Below, in pieces: positions 9,487-19,371 of a stretch of DNA of 64,000 nt; the stretch's first letter is position 1; each line of letters begins with the position of its first letter. The DNA is from Pedobacter polaris (GTDB lineage: Bacteria; Bacteroidota; Bacteroidia; Sphingobacteriales; Sphingobacteriaceae): NCBI RefSeq assembly GCF_005116505.1, contig NZ_SWBR01000004.1, positions 186,001-250,000 of the forward strand, given 5' to 3'. A program made the position numbers and the translations under genes. A model generated the notes under the pieces. The model saw only the letters and a program-made list of their open reading frames with translations, did no database searches and was not told the origin of the DNA.

Positions 9487-10335
9487 ATGTTTAACAACTC
9501 ATCAAGTTTATACAACAGCGAGTGGCTTGCTCTTGTATTCAGTAACAGAAACAAAAACTACGGTGCTTATGTGCTAAGAACCGAATCTTCGAACATTATG
9601 GTAAGGGCTTTATTAATTGTAGTGCCGGTGTTCGTAATGCTATTTGTTGGGCCTATGATTTATGCACAGCTCAAACCTGCAACGGATACGGCTATTCAGG
9701 TTACCATAGATACTCAAGATCCAAACATTATTCATGATATGGAAAAAATTGAGCCGAAGAAAGAAGAAGCAAAAAAAGAATTGCCTAAAGCGAAACCAAT
9801 TATAGAGCAGGCAAAGTCAATTAATATGAGCGCTAACCTTGTAGTTACAGATAAGCCAGTAGCTGTAGAACCACCAACTACGGCTGAAGTTGAAACTGCT
9901 GTTATTGCTAGTGTAACAACTGAAGGAGTAGAAGGTAAAGGTAATTCGCAACCCACTGAATCGACTACAGGTGGTGGAGGCGGTAACGGAACTGCAGAAG
10001 TTGCTGACAATATTATATATACTGTAGATGGCTTAGAAAAATTTCCAGAGTTTCCAGGTGGAATGGCGGCCTGGTCTAAGTTTATACAGAAAAATCTTCG
10101 TTATCCATATATGGCTCAAGAAACTGGAGTACAGGGTAAAGTATACATCAGTTTTGTTGTAGAAAAAGATGGTTCTGTATCTAATGTTTCATTAATGAGA
10201 GGTATTGGTGCAGGCTGTGACGAGGAAGCGATTAGGGTAATTAAAAAATCTCCAAAGTGGATACCTGGTATACAAAATAAATCTTCGGTAAGGGTACGTT
10301 ATAATATGCCTATCAATTATACAATATCCCAATAG
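9487..10335 (+). CDS. Energy transducer TonB family protein
   Basis: TonB proteins carry proton-motive energy from ExbBD in the inner membrane to outer-membrane receptors. The 282-residue protein has a cytoplasmic N-terminus with NRNKNYGAYVLR, the motif seen in Bacteroidota TonB proteins, and a membrane anchor (about residues 41-62). A Lys/Glu/Pro-rich periplasmic linker follows (residues 75-150, with a Gly-rich end TGGGGGNG). A C-terminal TonB domain starts at about residue 185 (FPEFPGGMAAWSKFIQKN, then YPYMAQETGVQGKVYISFVV). No exbB or exbD lies beside it, so it must work with a complex encoded elsewhere and could serve several of the receptors in this window. A clear terminator follows. 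Confidence 0.92.
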   Translation: MFNNSSSLYNSEWLALVFSNRNKNYGAYVLRTESSNIMVRALLIVVPVFVMLFVGPMIYAQLKPATDTAIQVTIDTQDPNIIHDMEKIEPKKEEAKKELPKAKPIIEQAKSINMSANLVVTDKPVAVEPPTTAEVETAVIASVTTEGVEGKGNSQPTESTTGGGGGNGTAEVADNIIYTVDGLEKFPEFPGGMAAWSKFIQKNLRYPYMAQETGVQGKVYISFVVEKDGSVSNVSLMRGIGAGCDEEAIRVIKKSPKWIPGIQNKSSVRVRYNMPINYTISQ

Positions 10336-10361
10336 AAAGAAAATAAGTTAGGGTTAAGGGG

Positions 10362-10393
10362 AAGCGGTGAACAAATTGTTCATCGCTTTTTTT
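10362..10393 (+). terminator. Rho-independent terminator of the tonB-like gene
   Basis: AAGCGGTGAAC pairs with GTTCATCGCTT (one G-T pair) around a five-base loop and runs into seven T residues. It lies between convergent genes. Confidence 0.85.
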
Positions 10394-10399
10394 AATGGG

Positions 10400-12247
10400 T
10401 TAGTCTTGAGAAAACCATTTCTCATACCACATTTGGAATTGTAGTATTAGCCAAACTTTTTGAGCATTATAAGTGCTGCTGTTGCTATAAAAAGCAGCTT
10501 TTATTTTTTGTACTTCACTAACATTTAATAGGTTATGTTCTTTAAGCCTTGCTGGAGCTAGGTAAGTTTCAACCAATGGTTTAAATGATGTTTTTAACCA
10601 TGATGCAAGTGGGATCACAAATCCTTTTTTTGGATCATGCATTAAGCTTTCGGGAATATATTTGTAGGTAATTTTTTTTAGCAAATACTTCTGCTGCCCA
10701 TTTTTTAGAAATAACTCAGGATCTAGGGTTGATAAATAATCAATTAAATCTGTTTTTAGCAGAGCGTCTCTATTTTCTACACCATAATACCTAAAACACT
10801 TATCGTTTCTAACTAAAATATTATTAGGCAAATAATGATGTAGGTCGTAAATTAATAGGTCTTTTATGCTACTGGCTTGCTTTTTTGGTTTTTTTTCGAA
10901 ATTATAATCACTATTTAAAAGTACATTGATTTGATTTGTAGTGAAACAGGCATTTATAGCTAGGTATTTATTTAGTAAACTATCTGCCTCAATTGCCTCT
11001 TTCATTTGAGGTTGGGTGTATTTCAAGAAACCGAGAATAGTTTGCTTAATGATTTTTGGAAGGTTTGTATTTAATAGGCCATTTAGCTTTAAGGCTTTTG
11101 CATAAGTTCTGTAGCCTCCAAACATCTCATCTCCACCTTCAGAGCCTAATAATACCTTAACCTCAGCACGAACTTCATTGGCAATAAAAGCTAGTGGAAT
11201 AGCACTGCTATCGCCAATAGGTTCATCAAAAATAGAAGAGAGGTTTTTTACAATGGTAAGTGCCTTTTCTTTATCTAAATAAAACTCCTTATGATTTGTT
11301 TTTAAATACGCGGCTATGTTTTTTGCCCTTGATGCTTCATCAAGTTTACTGTCTTTAAAACCTATGGTATAAGTTTTTATTCTTTTGCTCTGGTTTTTTT
11401 GAAGAATAGCTGCAACGGTAGAGCTGTCATAACCACCACTTAACAAAACTGCTATTGGTACTTTGCCCACATTTCTTTTTAGAATTGATTCTGTTAAAAG
11501 TTCTTCAATTCTTGCCAAAACCTGCTCTTCAGTTTCTGTACTATTATTATCAGGTTTTAATTTGAATTTTACGAGTGGACTATCGTAACTATTGCCACTA
11601 TGTAAATCTATTGTAGTTAAATTTCCTTTTTTAAACCTGTAAATATCTTTGTAAATGGTTTCTTCTTCTATGAAATAACCGTACCTGAAAAAGGTAGACA
11701 TTGCATTTTTATTAATACTTTTATGAACAGGGGGCAAAGCCAATAATGCCCTAATTTCTGAGGAATAGGCATAAAAACCTTTTTGTTTAATATAATAAAG
11801 TGGTTTGGCGCCTAAATCATCTCTCGCTATCAATAACAAGCTCAGTTTTCTATCTACTAATGCAAATGAGTAGGAGCCATCTAATAATTCAAAGGCTTTG
11901 TTTCCCCATTTTTTATAACACTCTAAAACAACTTCAGTATCTGATAGGGTAGAAAATATAACCCCATATTTAATTAAGCTTTCCCTAAGCTCTAGGTAAT
12001 TATAAATTGTTCCATTTATGGTAATGGTATAATTGCCACAGTTTGAGGTTAATGGTTGTGCGGCTTTTTCACTTAAATCTATTGTTGGTTGCCTTGCATT
12101 TGCTAAACCTAGTGTATAATGGTCTTTTTGGTCAAAAATAATCCCTGTTCCGTAATCACCTAGATGTGTTAATGTAGCAGATGCATTTTTAAGGTCAGTT
12201 TCACTAATGCTATGGTTGTGATCAATAAATCCAGTTATTCCACACAT
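10400..12247 (-). CDS. asnB: Asparagine synthetase, glutamine-hydrolysing
   Basis: AsnB makes asparagine from aspartate, glutamine and ATP. The protein starts MCGITGF, so Cys2 becomes the N-terminal nucleophile of the class II glutaminase domain (about residues 2-210). The synthetase domain follows with the ATP-pyrophosphatase loop LLSGGYDSSTVAAIL near residue 270 and the acidic site EPIGDSSAIPLAF. The C-terminal part (VRNDKCFRYYGVENRDALL) shows the usual family pattern. At 615 residues it is within the range of AsnB. Paralogues of this fold also act in exopolysaccharide or peptide amidation, but no such genes are next to it. It is convergent with the tonB-like gene. A -7 box lies roughly 95 bases upstream. 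Confidence 0.88.
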   Translation of the reverse strand: MCGITGFIDHNHSISETDLKNASATLTHLGDYGTGIIFDQKDHYTLGLANARQPTIDLSEKAAQPLTSNCGNYTITINGTIYNYLELRESLIKYGVIFSTLSDTEVVLECYKKWGNKAFELLDGSYSFALVDRKLSLLLIARDDLGAKPLYYIKQKGFYAYSSEIRALLALPPVHKSINKNAMSTFFRYGYFIEEETIYKDIYRFKKGNLTTIDLHSGNSYDSPLVKFKLKPDNNSTETEEQVLARIEELLTESILKRNVGKVPIAVLLSGGYDSSTVAAILQKNQSKRIKTYTIGFKDSKLDEASRAKNIAAYLKTNHKEFYLDKEKALTIVKNLSSIFDEPIGDSSAIPLAFIANEVRAEVKVLLGSEGGDEMFGGYRTYAKALKLNGLLNTNLPKIIKQTILGFLKYTQPQMKEAIEADSLLNKYLAINACFTTNQINVLLNSDYNFEKKPKKQASSIKDLLIYDLHHYLPNNILVRNDKCFRYYGVENRDALLKTDLIDYLSTLDPELFLKNGQQKYLLKKITYKYIPESLMHDPKKGFVIPLASWLKTSFKPLVETYLAPARLKEHNLLNVSEVQKIKAAFYSNSSTYNAQKVWLILQFQMWYEKWFSQD

Positions 12248-12342
12248 AAGGATGTTCGCTTGTTACAGGCTTGGTTTTGGATGAGCTATTTGGTTATTAA
12301 AATCTATAAACAATATATTGTTTGGAGTAGATCCTATATTTT

Positions 12343-12350
12343 CAAACATA
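12343..12350 (-). promoter_or_regulatory. Candidate -7 box TATGTTTG of asnB
   Basis: TATGTTTG on the minus strand fits TAnnTTTG and would give an untranslated leader of about 90 bases. No -33 TTG is visible, so the assignment is tentative. Confidence 0.35.
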
Positions 12351-12441
12351 CAAATATTTACCTAAAATACTGTACTATGGTGTTGTGCGAAATGATTTTT
12401 TATGGAAATAATTTAGGCTTACTTGCTAAATATGATTAAAT

Positions 12442-12474
12442 AAAAAAAGCCATCTTTTCAAGATGGCTTTTTTT
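12442..12474 (-). terminator. Two-way terminator after purL
   Basis: AGCCATCTT and AAGATGGCT form a perfect stem with a three-base loop, flanked by A7 on one side and T7 on the other. It lies eight bases beyond the purL stop and should also work on the other strand. Confidence 0.92.
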
Positions 12475-12482
12475 CAGATTGA

Positions 12483-15400
12483 CTATTTGTTTTCAATCCA
12501 TTTTCTTGCGTTTACAAATGCTTCCATCCAAGGAGAAACTTCGTCTTTTCTTCCTTTTGGATAATTTGCCCAATGCCATTGAAATAATGAACGTTCAATA
12601 TGTGGCATCATTACCAAATGGCGACCTGTGTGGTCACACATCATTGCGGTATTATAATCTGAACCATTTGGAGCGGCAGGATAAGTTTCGTAAGCATATT
12701 TTGCTACAATATCATACTGATCTTCTGCATAAGGTAAGCTAAATCTTCCTTCGCCGTGTGATACCCAAACACCTAAAGTGCTACCCGCTAAGGTTGATAG
12801 CATCACCGAATTGTTTTTAGCTATAGTTAAAGAAGTAAAAATACTTTCGTGCTTGCCACTTTTGTTATGTAGCATTTTCGGCTTTTCTGCATGGTCTTTG
12901 TTAATTAAGCCAAGCTCTACAAAAAGCTGACAGCCATTACATACACCAACAGACAGTGTATCTTCTCTACTAAAGAAGTTTTCTAAGGCTAAACGTGCCT
13001 TATCGTTGTACATAAATGCACCTGCCCAACCTTTTGCCGAACCTAAAACATCAGAATTAGAGAAGCCACCGACAGCGCCAATAAATTTAATATCTGCTAA
13101 TGTTTCTCTGCCCGAAATTAAATCTGTCATGTGCACATCTTTCACATCAAAACCAGCTAAGTACATTGCATTAGCCAACTCACGTTCAGAATTACTTCCT
13201 TTTTCGCGAATAATTGCCGCTTTTGGTCTTGGTTTAGTATAATCAATTATTGGTTTTTTACCATCAAATTGAGCTGGGAAGCTATACTTTAAAACATGGT
13301 TTTTGTAATTGCTGTAACGTTCTTTAGCTAAACCATTTCCTGTTTGTTTGTTATCTAATAAGTAAGAAGTTTTAAACCAAACATCACGTAAATGGTCAAT
13401 GTCAAAACTGAAATTATCATCAGCATTTTTAACTGCTAATGTAGCTGCTGAAGTAACCTTCCCAATTTTATGGAAGTTGATATGATTTGCTGAAAGGATA
13501 GTTTCTACGCTTGAATCAGCTTGAAAAACGATACCGATATTTTCTGAAAATAATAATTTGATACTATCTGCTTCACCCAAAGCAGATAAATCTAATTCGG
13601 CACCTAAATCACGGTCTGCAAAACATAATTCTAATAAGGTAGTGATTAAGCCACCGCTACCAATATCATGACCTGCTTGAATTTTTTCGTCCTTAATTAA
13701 TTGTTGTAGGGTGTTAAAAGCAGTTTTAAATTGACCCGCATCCTTCACATCAGGAGTTATATTTCCGATTCTATTTAAGATTTGGGCAAATGATGAACCA
13801 CCTAATTGATAAGCGTCATTAGAAAGATTAATATAATAAATTGAACCACCTTCTTTTTGTAAAACCGGTTCAACTACCTTCGTAATATCATCGCAATTAG
13901 CACCTGCCGAAATAATTACGGTTCCAGGAGCAATAACATCACCATCTTTGTATTTCTGTTTCATAGAAAGTGAATCTTTTCCAGTTGGAATATTGATTCC
14001 CAATTCAATAGCAAAATCAGAACAAGCTTTTACCGCTTCATATAATCTTGCGTCTTCACCTTCGTTTTTACAGGCCCACATCCAGTTGGCAGAAAGCGAA
14101 ACAGATTTTAATCCTTCTTTTAACGGAGCCCAAACCAAGTTTGAAAGTGATTCGGCAATGGCTATTCTACTCCCGGCACCGGCATCTATTAAAGCAGATA
14201 GGGGAGCATGGCCAACTGAAGTGGCAATACCCTCTTTGCCTTGAAAATCTAATGCCATTACCCCACAATTGTTTAAAGGTAGTTGTAATGGTCCAGCACA
14301 TTGTTGTTTTGCAACCCTGCCTCCAACACATCTATCAACTTTGTTGGTTAACCAATCTTTACTGGCAACGGCTTCTAATTGTAAAACCTGTTCTAAATAA
14401 GTATTAAGTTGTGTTTTGTCATAATCAATAGACTGGTATTTCCTATCTATTTTTTGATCATCCATTACCACCTTAGGAGAACTGCCAAACATGTCTGCAA
14501 GTTCTAAATCCATTGGTTTTACGCCAGTAGTAGCAGATTCGAAAGTAAAACGATGATTGCCTGTTACTTTTCCAACGGTATACATTGGAGAGCGCTCACG
14601 ATCAGCAATTTTTTGTAATGTTTCAATATGTTCATTGCCAATAACTAGTCCCATTCTTTCTTGAGATTCGTTACCGATAATTTCTTTAGCAGAAAGTGTT
14701 GGATCACCCACTGGAAGCTTATCTAAATTAATCTTTCCGCCTGTTTCTTCTACTAATTCAGAAAGACAGTTTAAGTGGCCGCCTGCACCATGATCGTGGA
14801 TTGAAATAATAGTATTATGGTCGCTTTCTACCATACCACGAACTGCATTTGCCGCACGTTTTTGCATTTCTGGATTTGAACGTTGAATGGCATTTAATTC
14901 AATTCCTGTTCCATGTTCGCCAGTATCTGCAGAAGAAACTGCAGCACCACCCATTCCAATTCTATAATTTTCGCCACCAAGAATAACAATGTTATCTCCT
15001 TCTTGGGGTTTTTTCTTTTGTGCCTGACTAGCCTTACCATATCCAACACCACCTGCCAACATAATTACTTTATCGTAACCTAATTTACGTGAATGCTCTA
15101 CATGTTCGAAAGTTAAAACAGATCCAGTAATTAGGGGTTGTCCGAATTTATTACCAAAATCCGTAGCACCGTTAGATGCTTTGATTAAAATATCCATTGG
15201 TGTTTGGTACAACCACTTTCTTTCTTCTACACCTTTTTCCCAAGGGCGATTGTCTTCCAAACGAGATAAAGCCGTCATATAAACAGCTGTTCCGGCTAAA
15301 GGTAATGAACCTTGTCCGCCAGCTAAACGATCTCTAATTTCGCCTCCAGAACCAGTAGCTGCACCGTTAAAAGGTTCAACAGTAGTAGGGAAGTTGTGTG

Positions 15401-16142
15401 TTTCTGCTTTTAAAGAAATTACAGATTCAAAATCACTTGTGGTATAATAATCAGGTTCATCTGCACGCTTTGGGGCAAATTGCTGTACAACTGGACCTTT
15501 AATAAATGCCACATTGTCTTTATAAGCAGATACAATGTCGTTAGGGTTTGCTTCTGAAGTTTTACGGATTAATTTGAACAATGAAGAAGGTTGTTCTACA
15601 CCATCAATTACAAATTTGCCATTAAAAATTTTATGTCTACAGTGTTCGGAGTTAACTTGAGAAAAGCCAAAAACCTCAGAGTCTGTTAAAGCTCTACCTA
15701 GTTTTTTAGCTAATGAATTTAAATATTCTACTTCTTCATCACTTAAAGATAAGCCTTCTTGCTTATTGTAAGCGGCAATGTCGGTAATTTCAAGAATTGG
15801 CTCTGGCTTAATGTTAATGGTAAAAACATCTTGACCAATGTTTTCATATTTTTGAGAAAGCATAGGGTCGTAGCCAGAAAAATCTTCAGCTACCTTTTCA
15901 AATTCTTCAATTCTGATGATAGCTTGGATGTCCATGTTTTGGGTAATTTCTACCGCATTGGTACTCCAAGGTGTAATCATAGCTGCTCTAGGGCCAACAA
16001 AAAAACCGCTTAATGTAGTCTCAGTTTGTAATCTGGCACCGCCGAATAACCATTCTAATTTTGTAATGTTTGCAGTGGATAAGGATTTTTCTGTTTGTAA
16101 AACAAAAACTGCATTGGATTGGCTTAAGAAGAAGTGAATCAT
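12483..16142 (-). CDS. purL: Phosphoribosylformylglycinamidine synthase, single-chain form
   Basis: PurL turns FGAR, glutamine and ATP into FGAM, step four of purine synthesis, just before PurM. At 1219 residues it is the large single-chain enzyme rather than the PurS/PurL/PurQ complex. Visible parts are the linker DSEVFGFSQVNSEHCRHKIF, the synthetase segment SLKAETHNFPTTVEPFNGAA, GESDHN-like and SHDHGAGGHLNC motifs, and the second ATP-site half with GKDSLSMKQKYKDG. The C-terminal glutaminase has VGVCNGCQLFVELG (nucleophile Cys) and WVSHGEGRFSLPY. A -7 box TAAATTTG ends five bases before the ATG, so the message is probably leaderless and no riboswitch can fit. A strong terminator follows, making the gene monocistronic. 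Confidence 0.96.
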   Translation of the reverse strand: MIHFFLSQSNAVFVLQTEKSLSTANITKLEWLFGGARLQTETTLSGFFVGPRAAMITPWSTNAVEITQNMDIQAIIRIEEFEKVAEDFSGYDPMLSQKYENIGQDVFTINIKPEPILEITDIAAYNKQEGLSLSDEEVEYLNSLAKKLGRALTDSEVFGFSQVNSEHCRHKIFNGKFVIDGVEQPSSLFKLIRKTSEANPNDIVSAYKDNVAFIKGPVVQQFAPKRADEPDYYTTSDFESVISLKAETHNFPTTVEPFNGAATGSGGEIRDRLAGGQGSLPLAGTAVYMTALSRLEDNRPWEKGVEERKWLYQTPMDILIKASNGATDFGNKFGQPLITGSVLTFEHVEHSRKLGYDKVIMLAGGVGYGKASQAQKKKPQEGDNIVILGGENYRIGMGGAAVSSADTGEHGTGIELNAIQRSNPEMQKRAANAVRGMVESDHNTIISIHDHGAGGHLNCLSELVEETGGKINLDKLPVGDPTLSAKEIIGNESQERMGLVIGNEHIETLQKIADRERSPMYTVGKVTGNHRFTFESATTGVKPMDLELADMFGSSPKVVMDDQKIDRKYQSIDYDKTQLNTYLEQVLQLEAVASKDWLTNKVDRCVGGRVAKQQCAGPLQLPLNNCGVMALDFQGKEGIATSVGHAPLSALIDAGAGSRIAIAESLSNLVWAPLKEGLKSVSLSANWMWACKNEGEDARLYEAVKACSDFAIELGINIPTGKDSLSMKQKYKDGDVIAPGTVIISAGANCDDITKVVEPVLQKEGGSIYYINLSNDAYQLGGSSFAQILNRIGNITPDVKDAGQFKTAFNTLQQLIKDEKIQAGHDIGSGGLITTLLELCFADRDLGAELDLSALGEADSIKLLFSENIGIVFQADSSVETILSANHINFHKIGKVTSAATLAVKNADDNFSFDIDHLRDVWFKTSYLLDNKQTGNGLAKERYSNYKNHVLKYSFPAQFDGKKPIIDYTKPRPKAAIIREKGSNSERELANAMYLAGFDVKDVHMTDLISGRETLADIKFIGAVGGFSNSDVLGSAKGWAGAFMYNDKARLALENFFSREDTLSVGVCNGCQLFVELGLINKDHAEKPKMLHNKSGKHESIFTSLTIAKNNSVMLSTLAGSTLGVWVSHGEGRFSLPYAEDQYDIVAKYAYETYPAAPNGSDYNTAMMCDHTGRHLVMMPHIERSLFQWHWANYPKGRKDEVSPWMEAFVNARKWIENK

Positions 16143-16147
16143 GCCCG

Positions 16148-16155
16148 CAAATTTA
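16148..16155 (-). promoter_or_regulatory. -7 box TAAATTTG of purL
   Basis: On the minus strand TAAATTTG matches TAnnTTTG with five bases between its last G and the ATG, which puts the expected transcription start at or next to the start codon. Confidence 0.6.
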
Positions 16156-16289
16156 AGGTTAAAATTTTAAAAATGGGAGATTAATGCTAATATTATTACA
16201 TGATTTTGGTTTTTTTAGCCGCAGATTTGCAGATTAGGTTTAGCCTGTTTGTTCTGCGTATCAGCGCCTATTAATCGTATAGTTTTTAT

Positions 16290-16297
16290 TACTTTTG
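16290..16297 (+). promoter_or_regulatory. -7 box TACTTTTG of the VOC gene
   Basis: TACTTTTG matches TAnnTTTG and is followed after three bases by the ATG at 16301, again implying a message that starts at the start codon. Confidence 0.55.
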
Positions 16298-16300
16298 GGC

Positions 16301-16684
16301 ATGTTAAATCGCATCCATCATATAGCTATAATTTGTACTAATTATTCAGTTTCTAAAGATTTTTATGTTAACAAACTTGGTTTTAAAATTCTAGCTGAGG
16401 TTTATAGAGAAGAGAGAAAATCTTACAAGTTAGATTTGGCTATAAACGGAGTGTATCAGATTGAATTGTTCTCCTTTGAAAACCCAGCTCAGCGCCCATC
16501 TAGACCAGAAGCTGCTGGTTTAAGGCACTTGGCTTTCGAAGTTGATGATGTTGAAAGTGTAATTGAAGAATTAAATGCAAAAGGAATTGAGACAGAGCCT
16601 ATTCGCATTGATGAATTTACTGGTAAGCGATTTACTTTTTTTACTGATCCAGATGGTTTGCCCTTGGAGCTTTATCAAAGTTAA
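16301..16684 (+). CDS. VOC (glyoxalase/bleomycin-resistance fold) family protein
   Basis: A 127-residue single-domain VOC protein. It starts MLNRIHHIAIICTNYSVSKD, with the first metal-ligand His, and has LRHLAFEVDDVESVI in the second half and FFTDPDGLPLELYQ with the final Glu at the C-terminus. Many relatives are lactoylglutathione-lyase-like (GloA2), but VOC proteins catalyse varied metal-dependent reactions and the substrate cannot be set from sequence. The ATG at 16301 is chosen over a TTG two codons upstream because it starts at the conserved N-terminal strand. It probably has its own promoter and is followed by an interspersed repeat. Confidence 0.85.
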   Translation: MLNRIHHIAIICTNYSVSKDFYVNKLGFKILAEVYREERKSYKLDLAINGVYQIELFSFENPAQRPSRPEAAGLRHLAFEVDDVESVIEELNAKGIETEPIRIDEFTGKRFTFFTDPDGLPLELYQS

Positions 16685-16692
16685 TTCGTACT

Positions 16693-16766
16693 GTCATTCC
16701 GAATTGGAGGAATCTATTAAGAGGAGTTCGATTAAATAGATTCTTCGCTTCGCTCTGAATGACAAA
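16693..16766. repeat. Interspersed palindromic repeat, copy C
   Basis: The element runs from gtcattccg to TCTGAATGACAAA, with inverted ends gtcattc/gaatgac. Its last 28 bases (16739-16766) are identical to 4314-4341. An ATG at 16759 inside the repeat is in frame with the next gene but is unlikely to be its start. Confidence 0.8.
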
Positions 16767-16797
16767 ACAAATAGAAATAAAGATTGGAAATTTCCTA

Positions 16798-17499
16798 ATG
16801 AGTATATTCAAATTCAAACAATTCGAAGTAGATCAAACTGATTGTGCCATGAAGATCAATACCGATGGGGTATTGTTGGCAGCAATTGCAGAAAGCATTG
16901 ATCCAAAACAAATTTTAGATATTGGAACAGGTACTGGAGTTATCGCCTTAATGCTTGCCCAACGTTTTCCTGAAGCACTAATTGAAGCTGTTGAAATTGA
17001 TGAACAAGCATCGGCAACTGCAAAAAGAAACTTTCAATCTTCTGTTTTTAGTAATCGATTAATCGTTAACCATACAGCAATAGAACAATACAATAATGCT
17101 AAGCAATTTGACTTAATCATCTCGAACCCTCCGTTTTTTGTGAACGATTTAAGAAATTCTGAAGAAAAGAAAGGCATCGCTAGGCATACCAATGAAGTCT
17201 TTTTTCAAGATTTAATTACTAAAGTGGCATCGCTTTTAAATACTAATGGAAGCTTTTGGTTTATTTTGCCAGTAAAACAAGCTGAACTCTTAATAGAAAA
17301 AGCTAAAGACTTTAGGTTTTCAGCTGCAAAAATAATTCAATTACATTCTGATGTTTCAAAACCTGTGTTTAGGTATATTGTTAACTTAGCTAAGAGTAAA
17401 GTTGACACAAAAATTGAACACTTTTACATTTACGAAAGTGAGAAAGTTTATACCCAAGCCTATAAAAAGCTATTAAAAGACTTCTTTTTGGGATATTGA
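16798..17499 (+). CDS. trmN6: tRNA1(Val) (adenine37-N6)-methyltransferase
   Basis: TrmN6 (YfiC) uses S-adenosylmethionine to methylate A37 of tRNA1-Val. The 233-residue protein starts MSIFKFKQFEVDQTDCAMKI, the family's N-terminal pattern, followed by TDGVLLAA. The cofactor-binding motif ILDIGTGTGVIALMLAQ comes next. The catalytic NPPF motif lies in LIISNPPFFVND, as in N6-adenine methyltransferases. The ATG at 16798 is preferred because the 13 codons upstream, back to 16759, come from the repeat element and have no counterpart in the family. The gene is flanked by unrelated genes on the same strand; no promoter is evident. Confidence 0.88.
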   Translation: MSIFKFKQFEVDQTDCAMKINTDGVLLAAIAESIDPKQILDIGTGTGVIALMLAQRFPEALIEAVEIDEQASATAKRNFQSSVFSNRLIVNHTAIEQYNNAKQFDLIISNPPFFVNDLRNSEEKKGIARHTNEVFFQDLITKVASLLNTNGSFWFILPVKQAELLIEKAKDFRFSAAKIIQLHSDVSKPVFRYIVNLAKSKVDTKIEHFYIYESEKVYTQAYKKLLKDFFLGY

Positions 17500-17555
17500 T
17501 TTGCTAGCTGCACGATATTTAGTAGTTTAGAGAAGTTAATATAAACATCCCAAAA

Positions 17556-19367
17556 ATGAAATTTCCTTTACTCTGTCTGCTAAGTTTTTCGATATCAATC
17601 GCATCATTTGCACAAGCTAAAAAAGCTGAAACAACCGACCAACTCGCTGGCCTCGATTCGCTGCTAAATAAGGTGTTAAATGATCAACATGCTGCTGGTT
17701 TTGCAGTTGCGGTAGTAAAAGGCAATGAGGTAATTTATAGCAAAGGTTTTGGCTATCGCGATGTAGAACATAAAAAACCCGTTACGCCGAACACGCTTTT
17801 TGCTATTGGTTCAAGTACCAAAGCATTTACAGCTTCTTTACTCGGCTTGTTAGAAAAGAATGGTAAACTGAAATTAGACGATAAAGCCACTAATCATCTG
17901 CCAGCATTGCGTTTTAATAACGATGAAATGAATAATCAAATTACTATACGTGATTTAATGGCGCATAGAACCGGGCTTACCAGGTACGATTATTCGTGGG
18001 TATTGTTCAATACTGCTAACAGAGATAGCATTATTTCTCGAGTTAAATATATGGCCCCTAGTGCGGGAGTTCGCCAAAAATGGTTCTATAATAATTTTAT
18101 GTATTTGGCACAGGGGATGATTGTAGAAAAGATAAGTGGTAAAACTTGGGAACAAAACATTAAAGAAAAGTTTTTTGATCCACTAGAAATGACCCGTTCA
18201 AATACTGATCTCAAAGCTTTTCAAAATGACAGCGATGCAGCTTTGCCCTATGTAACTGTACAAGATAGTGTGATTAAAAAGATAGATTATTACAATATCA
18301 ATGGCATGGGGCCTGCAGGGAGCATAAACAGCAGTGTAAATGACATGGCTAATTGGTTAAAGGTGTGGGTTAGTGGTGGATATTATAATAAAAAAGAAAT
18401 TTTACCTAGTAGCTATGTTGCAGAAGCTGCAAGTGCTCAAATGGTAATGAGCGGTGGCTTGCCAAATCAACATAAGGATGTTTTTTTCTCTAATTATGGC
18501 TTAGGATGGATGCTTAGTTCTTACCGTGGACATTATTTAGTGGAGCATGGTGGTAATATCAATGGTTTTTCTGCTAATGTTGCGTTTTTTCCAACAGATG
18601 GAATTGGGATTGTAGTGTTAACTAACCAGAACGTTTCGCAAGTGCCAGATGTGGTGACTAACTCAATTGCCGATAGAATTTTAAAGTTAAAACCCATCGA
18701 TTGGAATGGTGAAGCAAGCGCTCGGGCAAAAACAGCGAGTATAAATGAAAAACAAATAAAAAAGAATACCAAGAAGGAGTTGATTTTAAATACTAACCCT
18801 TCACATCCCTTAAATAATTATACAGGATCGTTTGAGAATCCAGCCTATGGTTTAGTTAAATTAACGGTAGAAAAGAACGTGGTTTATGCCGTTGCAGGTG
18901 ATAATAAGTTACTACTTAAACACCTGCATTATGATGTTTTCGAGCCACGCTCAGTAGATAAAAATGGGGTTGTTGATACTACATCAAATAAAATGCTATT
19001 TAATTTTGTGAGTAATAATGAAGGTAAAATCAGTGGTTTAACCATTCAGCTCGACACAGATAGAGAGCCAGTTTTATTTAATTTTAAGCCAGAGGTTAAA
19101 AAATTAAACCTAAAGGAGCTAGAAGATCTAACGGGAGAATATTCTTTAGGGCAGGTTATAGTTAAAGTTTCTCTAAAAGGAAATACTTTGTTCGTATTTG
19201 TTCCTGGTCAGCCAGAATATGAAACCGAAAATGTTAATGGAGATACGTTTAACTTAAAAACCTTAAATGGGTATAGTGTTAAATTTGAGCTTGTACCCAA
19301 TAAAAAAGCACCTTCTTTAACATTTATTCAGCCCAACGGTACCTTTAAAGCTTTAAGAAAAAATTAA
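17556..19367 (+). CDS. Serine hydrolase, beta-lactamase class C-like, exported
   Basis: A 603-residue protein with a signal peptide (MKFPLLCLLSFSISIASFAQ, cleavage near residue 20). It has a penicillin-binding/beta-lactamase-like serine hydrolase domain to about residue 370. The nucleophile motif SSTK has Ser86 and Lys89; a YNN triad follows WF in the middle, and the third motif is HGG in LVEHGGNINGF. The remaining ~220 residues form a C-terminal beta-rich region of the type that often follows these domains. Relatives include esterases, D-aminopeptidases and peptidoglycan-active enzymes, so antibiotic resistance should not be inferred. The next gene starts four bases after its stop, suggesting co-transcription with the phosphodiesterase and perhaps fbp. 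Confidence 0.85.
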   Translation: MKFPLLCLLSFSISIASFAQAKKAETTDQLAGLDSLLNKVLNDQHAAGFAVAVVKGNEVIYSKGFGYRDVEHKKPVTPNTLFAIGSSTKAFTASLLGLLEKNGKLKLDDKATNHLPALRFNNDEMNNQITIRDLMAHRTGLTRYDYSWVLFNTANRDSIISRVKYMAPSAGVRQKWFYNNFMYLAQGMIVEKISGKTWEQNIKEKFFDPLEMTRSNTDLKAFQNDSDAALPYVTVQDSVIKKIDYYNINGMGPAGSINSSVNDMANWLKVWVSGGYYNKKEILPSSYVAEAASAQMVMSGGLPNQHKDVFFSNYGLGWMLSSYRGHYLVEHGGNINGFSANVAFFPTDGIGIVVLTNQNVSQVPDVVTNSIADRILKLKPIDWNGEASARAKTASINEKQIKKNTKKELILNTNPSHPLNNYTGSFENPAYGLVKLTVEKNVVYAVAGDNKLLLKHLHYDVFEPRSVDKNGVVDTTSNKMLFNFVSNNEGKISGLTIQLDTDREPVLFNFKPEVKKLNLKELEDLTGEYSLGQVIVKVSLKGNTLFVFVPGQPEYETENVNGDTFNLKTLNGYSVKFELVPNKKAPSLTFIQPNGTFKALRKN

Positions 19368-19371
19368 CTGC

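Noticed and set aside
12212..12742. Plus-strand open frames over asnB and purL ends
   Set aside because: They lie opposite well-supported genes and a terminator and show no domain.
5491..16142. Purine riboswitch upstream of purM or purL
   Set aside because: The -7 boxes lie five to seven bases from the start codons, leaving no space for an aptamer.
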